Part shown: positions 53,301 to 63,703 of the stretch, one piece after another
Position numbering within the stretch: position 1 is the first letter of the stretch
How the letters are laid out: each line of letters starts with the position of its first letter
Origin: Yoonia maricola
Lineage (GTDB): Bacteria > Pseudomonadota > Alphaproteobacteria > Rhodobacterales > Rhodobacteraceae
Assembly: GCF_002797915.1 (NCBI RefSeq)
Contig: NZ_PGTY01000001.1
Location: forward strand, 310,001 to 374,000
Direction: 5' to 3'
DNA: 64,000 nucleotides
Program-made: the position numbers and the translations under genes
The notes under the pieces: model-generated
Databases searched by the model: none
The model's input: the letters and a program-made list of their open reading frames with translations, nothing else
Told to the model about the DNA's origin: nothing

Positions 53301-53615
53301 CAGTTCCGTTTGACCCCTGATCAGGTGATCATATCAGAGGCCAGCGCAGTTGGTCCCGGTCTTGGCATTTCTGTGGATGGCATCTACATGCTGGCCACGA
53401 AGCAGATTGATTTGCAGGGTGTCGTGTCTCCATTTTTCTTGGTCAACAGTATCGGATCGTTCCTGACCCGCCGGGGGGAGGGGCTGATCGGGTTCAATTA
53501 CACCATTCGCGGCACTTCCGATGCGCCACAAGTGGCCGTGAACCCTTTGTCGGCGCTGACACCGGGGATGTTTCGCGAGATTTTTCGCAGACCTGCACCG
53601 GACATCTCCCAATGA
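50328..53615 (+). CDS. Large AsmA/YhdP-like protein (DUF3971)
   Basis: About 1095 residues. A charged N-terminus with many Lys and Glu is followed by one transmembrane helix (about 30-50) and a very long periplasmic body rich in beta strands, typical of YhdP/TamB-type AsmA-like proteins that bridge the envelope and carry phospholipids to the outer membrane. The C-terminal AsmA-type segment ([34 protein letters not shown]) is conserved. The start is uncertain: a GTG at 50286 would add 14 residues. The stop overlaps the queA start (ATGA). Confidence 0.85.
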   Translation: MTKESEDKEKPAKRPKGMRPWVFWLRAGFVVCLLPLVFLAAAAVMIIDRDITAPSWITERIEQRAETLLDGATLEFGEITVRIGRDLHPTVRLVDTRLVDAGGLTLTRVPIVEGLMSPRGLILQQEVLMQDVRLIGAQINLRRARDGTVSFAFSTNGTDLWRAGSLPELLEQFDQVFERPALEALQTVRADGLIVNFDDARAGRSWIIDGGALALDLRGGQTDIRGNFALLSGGADVTNVSLNYASPRGSRTASVAVNLNNVQATDLAAQSPALRWLQGIDAPITAALRTRLDDSGALGPLNATLEIGQGVLQPNPATQAIAFDDAKAYFTYDPVRDSIRFSELSLQTEWGSLRAEGDAYLREFRDGLPHALLAQFQFSNVALNPPGFFETPPQIPQAAVDLRLRFDPFSVEIGQAVMIDGDTHLTAQGAVSATDAGWDIVFDAHVDSVAPERVVAFWPLSMKPRTRQWLANNLSEGRLMDVNAGLRIAPERGPQFALGFEFEGATIKFMRYLPPITEAKGVASIENSALVVSLNAGVVNAPQGGPMQLAGSDFTIVDLRLKPSPAVLNLNIDSSLTAGLSVLNQRPFEYMDKASLPVTIGDGRALTRGQITWPMEPRPAPDSFAFNMTSELRNIRSDTLLAGRRFSAPRLQVSATREGLTIGGPVRVGQVAAVGEWTQRFGDPDQPGSRVTADVALSQAFLDEFAIDLPPGTIGGNGTGQLSVDLQRDVPPAFRLSSDLLGLSVGIPAVGWSKGAGTEGNLLVTGTLGDVPSIDALEIGGGGLQATGQIDLGAGGQLEAAQFSQLRVGDWFNAPITLRGQGIGQPLAVEINGGSLDLRNAQFGAGQGNGGPVNIALDRLQITEGIALTNFRGDFRSQQGFRGEFTGQMNGAAAVAGTVAPRDGRSAVQLRSDDAGGILRATGLMRNAVGGAADLTLLPTGGAGTFDGTLRVRDIRVRDAPAIAALLDAISVVGLLQQLDGQGLAFDEVDAQFRLTPDQVIISEASAVGPGLGISVDGIYMLATKQIDLQGVVSPFFLVNSIGSFLTRRGEGLIGFNYTIRGTSDAPQVAVNPLSALTPGMFREIFRRPAPDISQ

Positions 53616-54664
53616 AATTAAGTGAATTTGACTTTGATTTGCCAGAGGCACTGATCGCGACGCGGCCTGCGCGGCCCCGATCCTCGGCCCGGTTGTTGCT
53701 GGCACAGGGGGATGAGATTGCGGACAGGGTCGTCAATCAATTGCCGGATATCCTGCAATCTGGCGACCGTTTGATCCTGAATGATACCAAGGTGATCCCA
53801 GCGCGGCTGTTCGGTTTGCGCCAGAGGTCAGGCGATGCGGGCAAGACTGCCGCCAAAATGGACGTGACCTTGTTGGAGCCGCGTGCGGATGGCAGCTGGG
53901 CGGCGCTGATCAAGCCACTGAAGAAAGTGCGCGATGGCGAAGTGATTGTTTTCTCCGATGATCTGGAGGCCGAAGTTATCGGGCGTGCTGACGGTCAGGG
54001 GTATCTGGCGTTTAACCTCAAGGGTGATGACTTTGATGCGGCATTGAACGCGGTGGGTGCGATGCCTTTGCCGCCTTATATCGCGGGCAAACGCCCAGCG
54101 GATGAGGCGGATAAGCAGGATTATCAAACCTACTGGGCGCGCAATACCGGTGCGGTCGCAGCCCCCACTGCGTCGCTTCATTTCGATGGGCCGCTGCTGG
54201 ATGCGTTGGCAGCGCGTGGCGTCGCGTTCACCCATGTGACCCTTCATGTGGGCGCAGGGACGTTCCTGCCCGTCAAGGTTGACGATGTACGCGAGCACAA
54301 GATGCACGCCGAATGGGGCGAGGTGACGCCACAGGCGGCGGCAGAAATGAATGCGACCAAGGCGGCCGGCAACCGGGTGATACCTGTGGGGACGACTGCG
54401 CTGCGGTTGATTGAAAGCGCGGTGCAGGGTGGCGTCATGCAGGCATGGAAAGGCCCCACGGATATTTTCATCACACCGGGTTTCACATTCCAAATGGCCG
54501 ATGGTCTGATGACCAATTTCCACCTGCCCAAATCAACACTGATGATGTTGGTCTCGGCCCTGATGGGCACCGACACAATCCGCGCAATTTACGACCATGC
54601 CGTCGCGCAAAACTATCGTTTTTTTTCATATGGCGACAGCTCGCTCCTTTTGCCGGCCGATTGA
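53612..54664 (+). CDS. queA: S-adenosylmethionine:tRNA ribosyltransferase-isomerase
   Basis: 350 residues. Adds the cyclopentene precursor of queuosine to preQ1-modified tRNA, the step after Tgt. Family motifs: [68 protein letters not shown] and HAEWGEV, ending [17 protein letters not shown]. Translationally coupled to the YhdP-like gene by ATGA. Confidence 0.97.
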   Translation: MKLSEFDFDLPEALIATRPARPRSSARLLLAQGDEIADRVVNQLPDILQSGDRLILNDTKVIPARLFGLRQRSGDAGKTAAKMDVTLLEPRADGSWAALIKPLKKVRDGEVIVFSDDLEAEVIGRADGQGYLAFNLKGDDFDAALNAVGAMPLPPYIAGKRPADEADKQDYQTYWARNTGAVAAPTASLHFDGPLLDALAARGVAFTHVTLHVGAGTFLPVKVDDVREHKMHAEWGEVTPQAAAEMNATKAAGNRVIPVGTTALRLIESAVQGGVMQAWKGPTDIFITPGFTFQMADGLMTNFHLPKSTLMMLVSALMGTDTIRAIYDHAVAQNYRFFSYGDSSLLLPAD

Positions 54665-54759
54665 GGCGCGAACAGGCGCGACGAGGTCGCTATTGTGTGA
54701 TGATTTCGAAATAGAATCGTGAGAAGCGGTAGTTCTGTTCCGGGCTGAAAGGGCGCGCG

Positions 54760-56031
54760 ATGTTCCAGGTATTTACCGGCTCTTGGGCCTTGTTCGTTGG
54801 CATGTTTATGTTGATGGTTGGCAACGGCCTGCAAGGCACGCTCCTTGGCCTGCGGGGCGAGGCGGAAGGCTTTAGCACGCTGTCACTGTCGATTGTGATG
54901 TCGGCGTATTTCCTTGGCTTCTTGTTCAGCTCGCGCTTTACGCCGGAATTGATCCGACGGGTGGGGCATGTGCGGGTCTTTGCAGCCCTAGGATCGATGG
55001 TATCCGCTGTCTTGATTGCCTATCCGGTGCTGGTTGATCCGTGGGCCTGGGCCGTGGGCCGCGTGATTATCGGGTTTTGCTTTTGCGGCGTCTATATCAC
55101 CGCAGAAAGCTGGCTGAATGATGCCTCCAGCAATGAAAACCGGGGCAAGTCGCTGTCAGTTTATATGATCGTACAGATGGCAGGGATCGTTTTTGCACAA
55201 TGGATCGTCAGCCAAGGGGATGTGTCGGGGTATATCCTGTTCATCATCCCATCCATCATGGTGTCACTCGCCTTTGCGCCAGTGCTGTTGTCCGTCAAAC
55301 CGATGCCTGCGTTTGAGACGACCAAACCGATGCGGCTACGCGATCTGGTCGCAGCGTCGCCATTGGCTTGCCTTGGTATGTTCATGCTGGGCGGGGTCTT
55401 TTCCGCGCAGTTCGGCATGTCGGCGGTCTATGGCAGCCGGGTGGGGCTGACGGTTGGCGAGATTTCGTTCTTTGTCTCGGCGATTTATGTTGCGGCCCTC
55501 GTGTTGCAATATCCCATCGGTTGGTTGTCTGACCGGATGGACCGCCGCGTTCTGATTGTCTGGGTGTCATTGCTGGGCGCTGCGGGGTCGATGATCGCGT
55601 TTTTGGTACCCGGGTCCTTCCTTCTGATCGTCATCAGCGGGGCTATTGTGGGGGGGACATCCAACCCGCTTTACGCGCTGTTGATCGCCTATCTGAACGA
55701 CTACCTCGAAAAAGAGGATATGGCCGCTGCATCTGGTGGGTTGCTGTTCATCAACGGGGTGGGGGCCATCTTGGGTCCTTTGACCGTCGGTCTGATGATG
55801 GATTTGATTGGTAACAACGGGTTCTGGTTATTCACGGGTGTTTTGATGGCCGCCGTGGGTGCCTACGGCATGTACCGGTCCACACAGCGAAGCCGGGATG
55901 ATGTACTGGAAGGTGACGCCGTTCCCTATGCGCCTGTGTCTGCGGCATCAACACCGGTCGCCGCCGAATGGGCCCAAGAGGTCTATATCGACGAAGAGGC
56001 CGCGATGGAGGAAGAGACCACACCGGCTTGA
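54760..56031 (+). CDS. Major facilitator superfamily transporter
   Basis: 423 residues with about 12 transmembrane helices in two halves. MFS loops are visible (SRFTPELIRRVGHVR after helix 2; WLSDRMDRRVLIV in the second half). The C-terminal tail of about 45 residues is acidic (Glu-rich). Resembles the YcaD/MFS drug- or sugar-type group; substrate unknown. It is read in the same direction as queA, 95 bases downstream. Confidence 0.9.
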   Translation: MFQVFTGSWALFVGMFMLMVGNGLQGTLLGLRGEAEGFSTLSLSIVMSAYFLGFLFSSRFTPELIRRVGHVRVFAALGSMVSAVLIAYPVLVDPWAWAVGRVIIGFCFCGVYITAESWLNDASSNENRGKSLSVYMIVQMAGIVFAQWIVSQGDVSGYILFIIPSIMVSLAFAPVLLSVKPMPAFETTKPMRLRDLVAASPLACLGMFMLGGVFSAQFGMSAVYGSRVGLTVGEISFFVSAIYVAALVLQYPIGWLSDRMDRRVLIVWVSLLGAAGSMIAFLVPGSFLLIVISGAIVGGTSNPLYALLIAYLNDYLEKEDMAAASGGLLFINGVGAILGPLTVGLMMDLIGNNGFWLFTGVLMAAVGAYGMYRSTQRSRDDVLEGDAVPYAPVSAASTPVAAEWAQEVYIDEEAAMEEETTPA

Positions 56032-56105
56032 TCATGCCACCGTAAATGTCACTTCGAAAGATCAAGTGATTGGTGGTGTCATCTAAACACTTGTCAGATC
56101 GGTAT

Positions 56106-56132
56106 TTGTCTGCTTGCAATTGTAACAGACAA
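56106..56132. promoter_or_regulatory. Inverted repeat TTGTCTG-N13-CAGACAA upstream of the DUF924 gene
   Basis: Perfect 7-base arms about 20 bases before the start codon of the DUF924 gene. Operator or 5' leader hairpin; no family match. Confidence 0.3.
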
Positions 56133-56152
56133 GTAAACGACCGAGGAGCGGT

Positions 56153-56737
56153 GTGGTGGTAGCCCCTGAAACGGTATTGGCTTTCTGGCTGGATGAGTGT
56201 TCTCCGGCTGATTGGTATAAATCTGATCCTGCGCTTGACGCAAAGATCCGCGATAGATTTGCCGCAACATGGCAAGAGGCGTCTGAAGGCGCACTGAGCC
56301 TTTGGTTGACGTACCCTTCGGGGACATTGGCCTATATCATCCTGACCGACCAGTTTCCGCGCAATATGTTCCGCGACAGTGACAAGGCGTTTGCCACCGA
56401 CGGTATCGCACGCGCTGCCGCCAAGATGGCGATTGAGCGCAAATGGGACATGAAAATCGACGAACCCGCGCGCCAGTTTTTCTATCTGCCCCTGATGCAT
56501 GCTGAAAACCTGTGCGATCAGGACCGGGCCGTACGCCTGATCCATGCGCGGATGCCTGAACATGGTGCGAACAACCGTGATCATGCCTGTGCGCATCGCG
56601 CGGTGATCCGCGACTTTGGCCGTTTCCCTTATCGCAATGATGTTTTGGGCCGCAAAACAACCCCTGCCGAGCAGGCCTTTTTGGATGCAGGCGGTTATGG
56701 TGCGGCTATTCGCGCGCAGCAAAACGCCGCAGAATAA
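56153..56737 (+). CDS. DUF924-family protein
   Basis: 194 residues, soluble and helical. Family landmarks are FWLDECSPADWYKSD, LTDQFPRNMFRDS and FFYLPLMHAENLCDQD. The fold is tetratricopeptide-like; no activity is known. The start is a GTG, preceded by GAGGAG. The gene is unlinked in function to neighbours as far as can be seen. Confidence 0.9.
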   Translation: MVVAPETVLAFWLDECSPADWYKSDPALDAKIRDRFAATWQEASEGALSLWLTYPSGTLAYIILTDQFPRNMFRDSDKAFATDGIARAAAKMAIERKWDMKIDEPARQFFYLPLMHAENLCDQDRAVRLIHARMPEHGANNRDHACAHRAVIRDFGRFPYRNDVLGRKTTPAEQAFLDAGGYGAAIRAQQNAAE

Positions 56738-56840
56738 GGGCATTTGCACCCATCGGGTAGCAGTTATGACCTAAGGTCACTAGAGGTTGCGCCAAAAGTA
56801 GTTTAGCCTTCAACTAAATTGGCAATTGGAGGGCGGGCGT

Positions 56841-58235
56841 ATGGCTGCGCAAAACTTTGATCTTATCGTAATCGGTGCCGGGCCGGGCGGCTATGTGGCG
56901 GCGATCCGCGGGGCGCAGCTTGGTATGAAAGTTGCCATCGTGGAGCGCGAGCATTTGGGCGGCATCTGCCTGAACTGGGGTTGTATTCCGACCAAGGCGA
57001 TGCTGCGTTCCTCTGAGGTATTTCACCTGATGCACCGTGCCAAGGAATTTGGCCTCAAGGCGACGGGCGTTGACTATGATCTGGATGCGGTAGTGAAACG
57101 CAGCCGCGCTGTTGCGGGGCAATTGTCAGGTGGCATCGGTCATTTGATGAAAAAGAACAAAGTGACCGTGTTCATGGGCGAGGCGACGATCCCGGCCAAG
57201 GGCAAGGTTTCGGTCAAAGGTGAAAAGGGCACGGATGACCTGACGGCCAAGTATATCGTCCTTGCCACCGGCGCGCGCGCGCGCGAACTGCCGGGGCTCG
57301 AAGCGGATGGCGATTTGGTATGGACCTATAAGCATGCGCTTGAGCCCAAGAAGATGCCCAAGAAGCTGTTGGTCATCGGATCCGGTGCCATCGGGATTGA
57401 ATTTGCCAGTTTCTATAACACGCTGGGGTCTGACACGACCGTGGTCGAGGTGATGGACCGTGTGTTGCCCGTTGAAGATGCCGAAATCTCTGCTTTCGCC
57501 AAGAAGCAATTCGTCAAGCAAGGTATGAAGATCATGGAAAAATCCATGGTCAAGCAGCTTGATCGCGGCAAGGGCAAGGTCACCGTCCATATTGAGACCG
57601 GTGGCAAGACCCAGAAGATGGAGTTTGACACCGTCATCTCTGCCGTGGGTATTGTGGGTAATGTCGAAGGGCTTGGTTTGGAAGAACTGGGCGTAAAAGT
57701 TGACCGTACGCACGTTGTCACGGATGAATTCTGCCGCACGGGTGTCGAGGGTCTTTACGCTATTGGTGATATCGCAGGCGCGCCATGGTTGGCGCATAAA
57801 GCCAGCCACGAAGGCGTGATGGTGGCCGACCTGATTGCTGGTAAGCACGCGCATCCTGTCAAACCCGAAAGCATTGCGGGTTGTACCTATTGTCATCCGC
57901 AGGTTGCCTCGGTCGGCTATTCAGAGGCGAAGGCGAAAGAATTGGGATTTGACGTCAAGGTGGGCCGCTTCCCCTTTATCGGGAATGGCAAGGCCATCGC
58001 CCTGGGTGAGCCTGAGGGCATGATCAAGACGATCTTTGATGCCAAAACCGGGGAGTTACTGGGGGCCCATATGGTGGGCGCCGAGGTGACCGAATTGATT
58101 CAAGGCTATGTGGTGGGCCGTCAGCTTGAGACGACAGAAGAAGACCTGATGAACACCGTCTTCCCGCATCCGACCTTGTCAGAGATGATGCATGAAAGCG
58201 TGCTAGATGCCTATGACCGCGTGATCCATATGTAA
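56841..58235 (+). CDS. lpd: Dihydrolipoyl dehydrogenase
   Basis: 464 residues. FAD-binding GAGPGG at 12-17; redox disulfide Cys43/Cys48 in GGICLNWGCIPTKAM; NAD-binding GSGAIGIEFA; catalytic His-Glu in HPHPTLSEMMHE. E3 component of 2-oxoacid dehydrogenase complexes or the glycine cleavage system; which one cannot be said because no E1 or E2 gene is adjacent. GGAGGG precedes ATG 56841; the frame can extend to 56826. Confidence 0.95.
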   Translation: MAAQNFDLIVIGAGPGGYVAAIRGAQLGMKVAIVEREHLGGICLNWGCIPTKAMLRSSEVFHLMHRAKEFGLKATGVDYDLDAVVKRSRAVAGQLSGGIGHLMKKNKVTVFMGEATIPAKGKVSVKGEKGTDDLTAKYIVLATGARARELPGLEADGDLVWTYKHALEPKKMPKKLLVIGSGAIGIEFASFYNTLGSDTTVVEVMDRVLPVEDAEISAFAKKQFVKQGMKIMEKSMVKQLDRGKGKVTVHIETGGKTQKMEFDTVISAVGIVGNVEGLGLEELGVKVDRTHVVTDEFCRTGVEGLYAIGDIAGAPWLAHKASHEGVMVADLIAGKHAHPVKPESIAGCTYCHPQVASVGYSEAKAKELGFDVKVGRFPFIGNGKAIALGEPEGMIKTIFDAKTGELLGAHMVGAEVTELIQGYVVGRQLETTEEDLMNTVFPHPTLSEMMHESVLDAYDRVIHM

Positions 58236-58257
58236 GTGGCTTGCAACATTGCAAACG

Positions 58258-58295
58258 ACAAAGCCCGCCCAGTGCAACTGGCGCGGGCTTTGTTT
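58258..58295. terminator. Bidirectional terminator between lpd and the vWA gene
   Basis: ACAAAGCCCGC (58258-58268) pairs with GCGGGCTTTGT (58283-58293), with further pairing inside, followed by T residues; sits between convergent genes. Confidence 0.9.
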
Positions 58296-58300
58296 TGATC

Positions 58301-60529
58301 CTATTCGTCAATCGTCAGCGGGCGGCTGGCGATGACTGTCCGGTCCTGACCGACGAAGTACCGGATGATATAGTCGCCAGCGGCGTCTGGTAGGTTGATG
58401 GAAAGTGGGTTGCCATCGCGGGTATAGGCGAAACTGTCCCAACGCGCGCTGTTTTCAGCATCGGCAAGGCCAATACCGATGTAATCACCTTCGTAATCCG
58501 GCCCGTCCCAACCAACGATCAGATCACTGCCAGCCGCAGCGCTATCTGGCGCAATCAGCCGCGCCTCGATCGCGGTGACAGTGATCGGCAGGGTCTGCAG
58601 CACAGAACGATCTTGGCCGGCGAAATACTGGATCAGATAGTCACCGGGTGTGACAGGCACCAGAATATCGACCGGCGTGCCTTCATCGGTATAGCTAAAC
58701 CCTTCCCATTGGGCACTGCCTGTCGCATTGACCATGCCGATCCCGATATAGTCGCCATCATAGCCCGGCCCATCGAAGCCGACCGTAATTGTGGACCCGG
58801 CAACAGCCGTGTCCGGCGCTGTGATGTCTACTTTCACTGGCGTGGCGGTCAGTGTATCGCTCACTAAAATGGCGCGGTCCTGACCAAGGAAGTATTGCAC
58901 AAGGTATTCACCGGGTTGCGTGGGCACCAGCAAGTCATTGGGAGTGCCGTCTTGCACATAAAAGAAGTTATCCCATTGCGCGCTGCCTGTTGCGTCGACC
59001 GCGCCGATGCCAATGTAGTCGCCATCATAAGCAGGCCCGGTCCAGTCCACGCTGATGGTGGAACCCGCGATGGCCTCGGCGGGTATGTTAAGCGTGGCTG
59101 AGGCTTCAGTCGCGGTTAGCGGTACAGTGGCCAAAACCGAACGGTCCTGGCCCACGAAATAGCTGATCGTATATTGGCCAACCTGTGTCGGGACGGTCAG
59201 CGTTTGTGGCGAGCCTTCATCAAGGTAGAAGAAATTGTCCCATTGTGCACTGCCCGTTGCATCAACGGCGCCGATCCCGATGTAGTCGCCGTCATAGGCC
59301 GGCCCGGTCCATGATACGGTAATATCGTTCCCCGCAATGGCTTCGGCAGGGGCATCAATCGTTGCTATAACGGGGGTGAGGCTGATGGGTGTTTCAGCGA
59401 TTATGGCGCGATCACCCCCGATGAAATACCGGATCAGGTAGTCGCCCGGCTCTGTCGGCATCAAAAGATCATTTGGATTGCCATCTGCGACGTAAAAGAA
59501 ATTGTCCCACTGCGCGCTGCCCGTCGCATCGGGCTTACCGATGCCAACATAGTCGCCTTCCAGTGCCGGTCCGGCCCAGCCGACCTGGATTGTGCCGCCT
59601 GCTGGGGCCGATGTGGGCGCAATGACACGCGCGGTGGGTTGCTTTTGTTCAAACAAGACTTCAACCGCGGTCGCGCCACCCGTGATGGCCACGAACTGTG
59701 CCTCGCCGGTTTCCTCGCCCGCGATGGAATAGGCAGTCGCCGTATAGGCGCCTTCGGGCAGGTCATAGGTCAAGGGATTGGCTTGGGCGTCTTCAACGAT
59801 CAGGCCAGAGCCATCGTTGATGTCCCATAGGATTGGCGTATCGATCAGCGCCTTATTTTCGCCGATGACGGCGGTGAAGGTCATGCTGACAAGGGCAGGT
59901 TCAGGTGCGGGTTCCATCACCATTGCGGTCATCGCAAGGTCCAACTCATCCGCATTGGATGCTGTCAGGAACTGCCCGCCGGTTTCTTCGGCCAAACATT
60001 GCATCTGCGCCAGTGCCTCTGGATCAGAGACATCAAAGCCAACGACATGAGCGGTAAAACCGATCCCGGCCTCTTCCAGCAGGCGGGCGGCGGTGCATGG
60101 GTCGGGGTTACAGGTTTCCACCCCGTCGGACACCAAAATGACGGTCGCCTCCTCTTCGGTATAGCGCAGCGCCTCGGCGGCGGCGATGACCGCATCGGTC
60201 ATGGGTGTTTTGCCAAGCGGCGTGATCTCGTTCACTGCCGCAATAACATCATCGACCGTTCCGGAGGCAGGGGCGACGATGGTTTCGATATCGGTGCAAT
60301 TGCCACGCTCGCGGTGGCCATAGACCGTCAGACCAAGGCCCTGATCGGCAGGAAAATCGGCAAGCAGGTCACCAACGACCTCTTGTGCGATGGTGATTTT
60401 GGCGGCGCCATCGATTTGGCCCCACATGGACCCGGACCCATCTATCACCAGAATTGTATTGGGTTGGTCTTGCGCTATTGCCGTTGTTGAAACCGTTCCA
60501 AGCAAAAGACAGGTTGTCAAAAAATGCAT
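58301..60529 (-). CDS. Secreted von Willebrand A protein with five tandem Ig-like repeats
   Basis: 742 residues. Signal peptide (about 1-19), vWA domain (about 24-200) with an intact MIDAS metal site (DGSGSM at 30-35, then the Thr in KTPMTDAV and the Asp in LVSDGVETC), a beta-rich linker (about 210-298), then five repeats of 87-89 residues (about 300-387, 388-476, 477-565, 566-654, 655-742). Each repeat has a P-A-x-x-AG start, W-x-GP, the core GDYIGIG, ATGSAQWD, and a YFVGQDR-like end. Resembles adhesive or peptide-binding surface modules, but no ligand can be named. It stands alone between lpd and uvrA, in reverse orientation. Confidence 0.85.
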   Translation of the reverse strand: MHFLTTCLLLGTVSTTAIAQDQPNTILVIDGSGSMWGQIDGAAKITIAQEVVGDLLADFPADQGLGLTVYGHRERGNCTDIETIVAPASGTVDDVIAAVNEITPLGKTPMTDAVIAAAEALRYTEEEATVILVSDGVETCNPDPCTAARLLEEAGIGFTAHVVGFDVSDPEALAQMQCLAEETGGQFLTASNADELDLAMTAMVMEPAPEPALVSMTFTAVIGENKALIDTPILWDINDGSGLIVEDAQANPLTYDLPEGAYTATAYSIAGEETGEAQFVAITGGATAVEVLFEQKQPTARVIAPTSAPAGGTIQVGWAGPALEGDYVGIGKPDATGSAQWDNFFYVADGNPNDLLMPTEPGDYLIRYFIGGDRAIIAETPISLTPVIATIDAPAEAIAGNDITVSWTGPAYDGDYIGIGAVDATGSAQWDNFFYLDEGSPQTLTVPTQVGQYTISYFVGQDRSVLATVPLTATEASATLNIPAEAIAGSTISVDWTGPAYDGDYIGIGAVDATGSAQWDNFFYVQDGTPNDLLVPTQPGEYLVQYFLGQDRAILVSDTLTATPVKVDITAPDTAVAGSTITVGFDGPGYDGDYIGIGMVNATGSAQWEGFSYTDEGTPVDILVPVTPGDYLIQYFAGQDRSVLQTLPITVTAIEARLIAPDSAAAGSDLIVGWDGPDYEGDYIGIGLADAENSARWDSFAYTRDGNPLSINLPDAAGDYIIRYFVGQDRTVIASRPLTIDE
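58304..59632 (-). repeat. Five tandem coding repeats of about 267 bp
   Basis: The DNA for the five 87-89-residue repeats of the vWA protein. Central repeats 2 and 3 are the closest, sharing the stretch around GDYIGIGAVDATGSAQWDNF, suggesting recent duplication or gene conversion; repeats 1, 4 and 5 are more diverged. Confidence 0.85.
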
Positions 60530-60696
60530 ATGAAAATCCTTTTTAAAATAACCTTATGGCAACAGACCACAGGGATTGCGGCTGGCAAAGAAAAATTTTC
60601 TGAAGGGTGGGGAAAACCTGACCCTGCGGTGCGATGCCCGATTGTCAGTTTATGTCATCAGCAAAGGTGCTGCATGGAAGGAATAATTTTGCATAT

Positions 60697-60711
60697 GTTC
60701 CTGTAATGTTC
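60697..60711 (+). promoter_or_regulatory. LexA (SOS) box upstream of uvrA
   Basis: GTTC-CTGTAAT-GTTC, an exact match to the alphaproteobacterial LexA site GTTC-N7-GTTC, 66 bases before the uvrA start codon. uvrA is a classic SOS gene, which supports the call. Confidence 0.85.
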
Positions 60712-60776
60712 TAAATCTGGGGTGGCAGGTTGCGGTACGCCTGCTATCTGGTAGGGCAGTTGCCCCGGGGGTCTGT

Positions 60777-63635
60777 ATGGCTGAGCTGAAAAACATCGAA
60801 GTGCGCGGTGCGCGCGAACATAACCTCAAGGATATCGACGTGGATATTCCGCGAGATCAGCTTGTGGTGATTACGGGGCTTTCCGGCTCTGGCAAGTCGT
60901 CGTTGGCGTTTGACACGATCTATGCCGAAGGGCAGCGCCGCTATGTGGAGTCGCTGTCGGCCTATGCCCGTCAGTTCCTTGATATGATGGAAAAGCCAGA
61001 TGTCGATCACATATCTGGCCTGTCGCCCGCGATTTCGATTGAGCAGAAGACGACGTCGAAGAACCCCCGTTCGACGGTTGGTACAATCACCGAGATTTAT
61101 GACTATCTGCGCCTGCTCTTTGCCCGTGCGGGGACACCGTTCAGCCCGACGACGGGTTTGCCGATTGAGGCCCAGCAGGTGCAGGACATGGTTGATCGTG
61201 TCATGACGCTGGAGGAGGGGACACGCGGCTATCTGTTGGCCCCGATCATCCGCGACCGCAAAGGTGAGTACCGCAAAGAGTTTCTGGAGCTGCGCAAGCA
61301 GGGTTTTCAACGGGTGAAGGTTGACGGTGAGTTCTATGAATTGGATGAGCCGCCGACGCTGGACAAGAAGTTCCGCCATGACATTGATGTGGTCGTGGAC
61401 AGGATTGTCGTGCGGGAGGGGTTGGAGACACGGCTGGCGGATAGTTTCCGTACTGCGTTAGATTTGGCAGATGGAATTGCGATTCTGGAAACCGCCCCGA
61501 AGGAGGGTGATCCTGAACGCCTGACGTTTTCAGAAAACTTTGCTTGCCCTGTGTCCGGTTTCACCATTCCTGAGATTGAGCCGCGCCTGTTTTCCTTCAA
61601 CGCGCCCTTCGGGGCCTGTCCATCCTGTGATGGTCTGGGGGTTGAATTGTTCTTTGACGAACAACTTGTCGTCCCCGATGTGACGTTGAAGATCGCTGAT
61701 GGTGCCTTGGCCCCGTGGCGCAAGGGCAAGAGCCCGTACTTCTTGCAAACAATAGAGGCAATCGCCAAGCACTATGGTTTCAACAAGAATGCGCGCTGGA
61801 AAGATCTAGATCCGAAGGTACAGCAGGTCTTTCTTCGGGGCTCTGGCAATGAAGAGATCAAGTTCCGCTATGACGAAGGCGGCCGCGTTTATCAGGTGGA
61901 ACGCGCGTTTGAGGGCGTGATCCCCAATATGGAACGCCGTTATCGCGAGACGGATAGCAACTGGATTCGTGAAGAATTCGAGAACTATCAAAACAACCGC
62001 AATTGCGGCACTTGCGGTGGCTACCGTCTGCGTGAGGAAGCGCTCGCGGTGAAGATCGGCGGCTTGCATGTGGGGCAGGTCGTGCAAATGTCGATCAAGG
62101 AAGCCTATGACTGGTGCACGGCGGTGCCGAATAGTTTGAGCAAACAAAAGAATGAGATTGCCGCGGCGATTTTGAAGGAAATTCGTGAGCGTTTGGGTTT
62201 TCTCAATAATGTGGGTCTTGAATATCTGACCTTGTCGCGCAATTCCGGCACTTTGTCGGGCGGTGAAAGCCAACGGATCAGGTTGGCCAGCCAGATTGGA
62301 TCAGGTTTGCAAGGTGTGCTTTATGTGCTGGATGAACCGTCCATTGGCCTGCACCAACGCGACAATGACCGCTTGCTGACAACCTTGAAGAATCTACGCG
62401 ATCAGGGGAACACCGTGATTGTGGTGGAGCATGATGAAGAGGCCATTCGCGAAGCGGATTATGTCTTTGATATCGGGCCGGGTGCGGGGGTTCATGGCGG
62501 GCAGGTGGTCGCCAAAGGCACGCCGCAAGAGATTATGGCCAATGAAGGGTCGGTCACTGGGCAATATCTGATTGGCGCCAAAGAGATTGAAGTGCCAGCC
62601 AAACGCCGCAAGGGCAAAGGCAAAAAGCTGACTGTGGTTAAGGCCACGGGCAACAATTTGCAGAATGTCACGGCGGATTTCCCTTTGCAGAAATTTGTCT
62701 GCGTGACGGGCGTTTCAGGCGGCGGCAAGTCGACCCTTACGATTGAGACTTTGTTCAAAAACGCGTCGATGAAACTGAATGGCGCGCGGCAAACACCGGG
62801 GCCTTGCGAAACGATCAAAGGGTTCGAACATCTTGACAAAGTGATCGACATTGACCAGCGGCCCATCGGGCGCACACCACGGTCTAACCCCGCGACCTAT
62901 ACCGGCGCGTTCACACCGATCCGCGAATGGTTCGCAGGCATGCCAGAGGCCAAGGCGCGTGGGTACAAGCCGGGGCGTTTTAGTTTCAACGTCAAAGGCG
63001 GGCGGTGTGAGGCCTGCCAGGGCGATGGTGTTATCAAGATCGAGATGCACTTTTTGCCAGATGTCTATGTGACTTGTGAGACCTGCAAGGGTGCGCGCTA
63101 TAATCGTGAGACACTGGAGATTAAATTCAAAGGTAAATCCATCGCTGATGTACTGGATATGACGGTAGAGGATGCGCAGCAATTCTTTACTGCGGTCCCG
63201 TCAATCCGTGAGAAGATGGATGCGCTGATGCGTGTTGGTCTGGGTTATATCAAAGTGGGCCAGCAGGCGACCACGTTGTCAGGCGGAGAAGCGCAGCGGG
63301 TCAAACTGTCCAAGGAATTGGCGCGGCGGTCCACTGGCCGGACGCTTTATATTCTCGATGAACCCACGACCGGTTTGCACTTTGAGGATGTGCGTAAGCT
63401 TTTGGAAGTGCTGCATGAACTGGTTGATCAGGGAAACTCTGTCATTGTGATTGAGCATAATCTGGACGTGGTAAAGACAGCCGATCATATCATTGATATT
63501 GGGCCTGAAGGTGGTGATGGCGGCGGTCGCATTGTGGCAACTGGCACACCTGAAAAGGTGGCGGAGGTCGCAGACAGTCATACCGGGCGCTACCTCAAGG
63601 AGATGCTGGGCGCGCGCAAGGTGGCGGCGGAGTAG
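60777..63635 (+). CDS. uvrA: Excinuclease ABC subunit A
   Basis: 952 residues. DNA-damage recognition ATPase of nucleotide excision repair. Two ABC-type ATPase modules: Walker [11 protein letters not shown] at 34-43 and [10 protein letters not shown] in the second half; both signature regions ([13 protein letters not shown] and [13 protein letters not shown]); zinc-binding cysteines in [11 protein letters not shown] and [13 protein letters not shown]. Length and domain order are normal. Controlled by the LexA box upstream; vWA gene is divergent. Confidence 0.98.
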   Translation: MAELKNIEVRGAREHNLKDIDVDIPRDQLVVITGLSGSGKSSLAFDTIYAEGQRRYVESLSAYARQFLDMMEKPDVDHISGLSPAISIEQKTTSKNPRSTVGTITEIYDYLRLLFARAGTPFSPTTGLPIEAQQVQDMVDRVMTLEEGTRGYLLAPIIRDRKGEYRKEFLELRKQGFQRVKVDGEFYELDEPPTLDKKFRHDIDVVVDRIVVREGLETRLADSFRTALDLADGIAILETAPKEGDPERLTFSENFACPVSGFTIPEIEPRLFSFNAPFGACPSCDGLGVELFFDEQLVVPDVTLKIADGALAPWRKGKSPYFLQTIEAIAKHYGFNKNARWKDLDPKVQQVFLRGSGNEEIKFRYDEGGRVYQVERAFEGVIPNMERRYRETDSNWIREEFENYQNNRNCGTCGGYRLREEALAVKIGGLHVGQVVQMSIKEAYDWCTAVPNSLSKQKNEIAAAILKEIRERLGFLNNVGLEYLTLSRNSGTLSGGESQRIRLASQIGSGLQGVLYVLDEPSIGLHQRDNDRLLTTLKNLRDQGNTVIVVEHDEEAIREADYVFDIGPGAGVHGGQVVAKGTPQEIMANEGSVTGQYLIGAKEIEVPAKRRKGKGKKLTVVKATGNNLQNVTADFPLQKFVCVTGVSGGGKSTLTIETLFKNASMKLNGARQTPGPCETIKGFEHLDKVIDIDQRPIGRTPRSNPATYTGAFTPIREWFAGMPEAKARGYKPGRFSFNVKGGRCEACQGDGVIKIEMHFLPDVYVTCETCKGARYNRETLEIKFKGKSIADVLDMTVEDAQQFFTAVPSIREKMDALMRVGLGYIKVGQQATTLSGGEAQRVKLSKELARRSTGRTLYILDEPTTGLHFEDVRKLLEVLHELVDQGNSVIVIEHNLDVVKTADHIIDIGPEGGDGGGRIVATGTPEKVAEVADSHTGRYLKEMLGARKVAAE

Positions 63636-63637
63636 GT

Positions 63638-63661
63638 CCGCAAAATGAAAGAATTTTGCGG
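63638..63661 (+). terminator. Hairpin after uvrA
   Basis: CCGCAAAAT, GAAAGA loop, ATTTTGCGG: a perfect 9-base stem directly after the uvrA stop. Without a T-run, so its strength as a terminator is unsure. Confidence 0.55.
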
Positions 63662-63662
63662 A

Positions 63663-63703
63663 TGCCTCCGGCGGAAGTTTGAGTGGACATAGAAAGTCAG
63701 GGG
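63663..63703 (+). repeat. Intergenic repeat, copy B (downstream of uvrA)
   Basis: TGCCTCCGGCGGAAGTTTGA and a following segment ending AGAAAGTCAGGGG, matching copy A after tgt at about 35 of 41 positions. Its right end covers the stop codon of the convergent mmsB. Confidence 0.65.

Noticed and set aside
57126..57896. 256-codon reverse frame inside lpd
   Set aside because: Antisense shadow of a strongly conserved gene; His/Arg-rich, no domain, no ribosome site.
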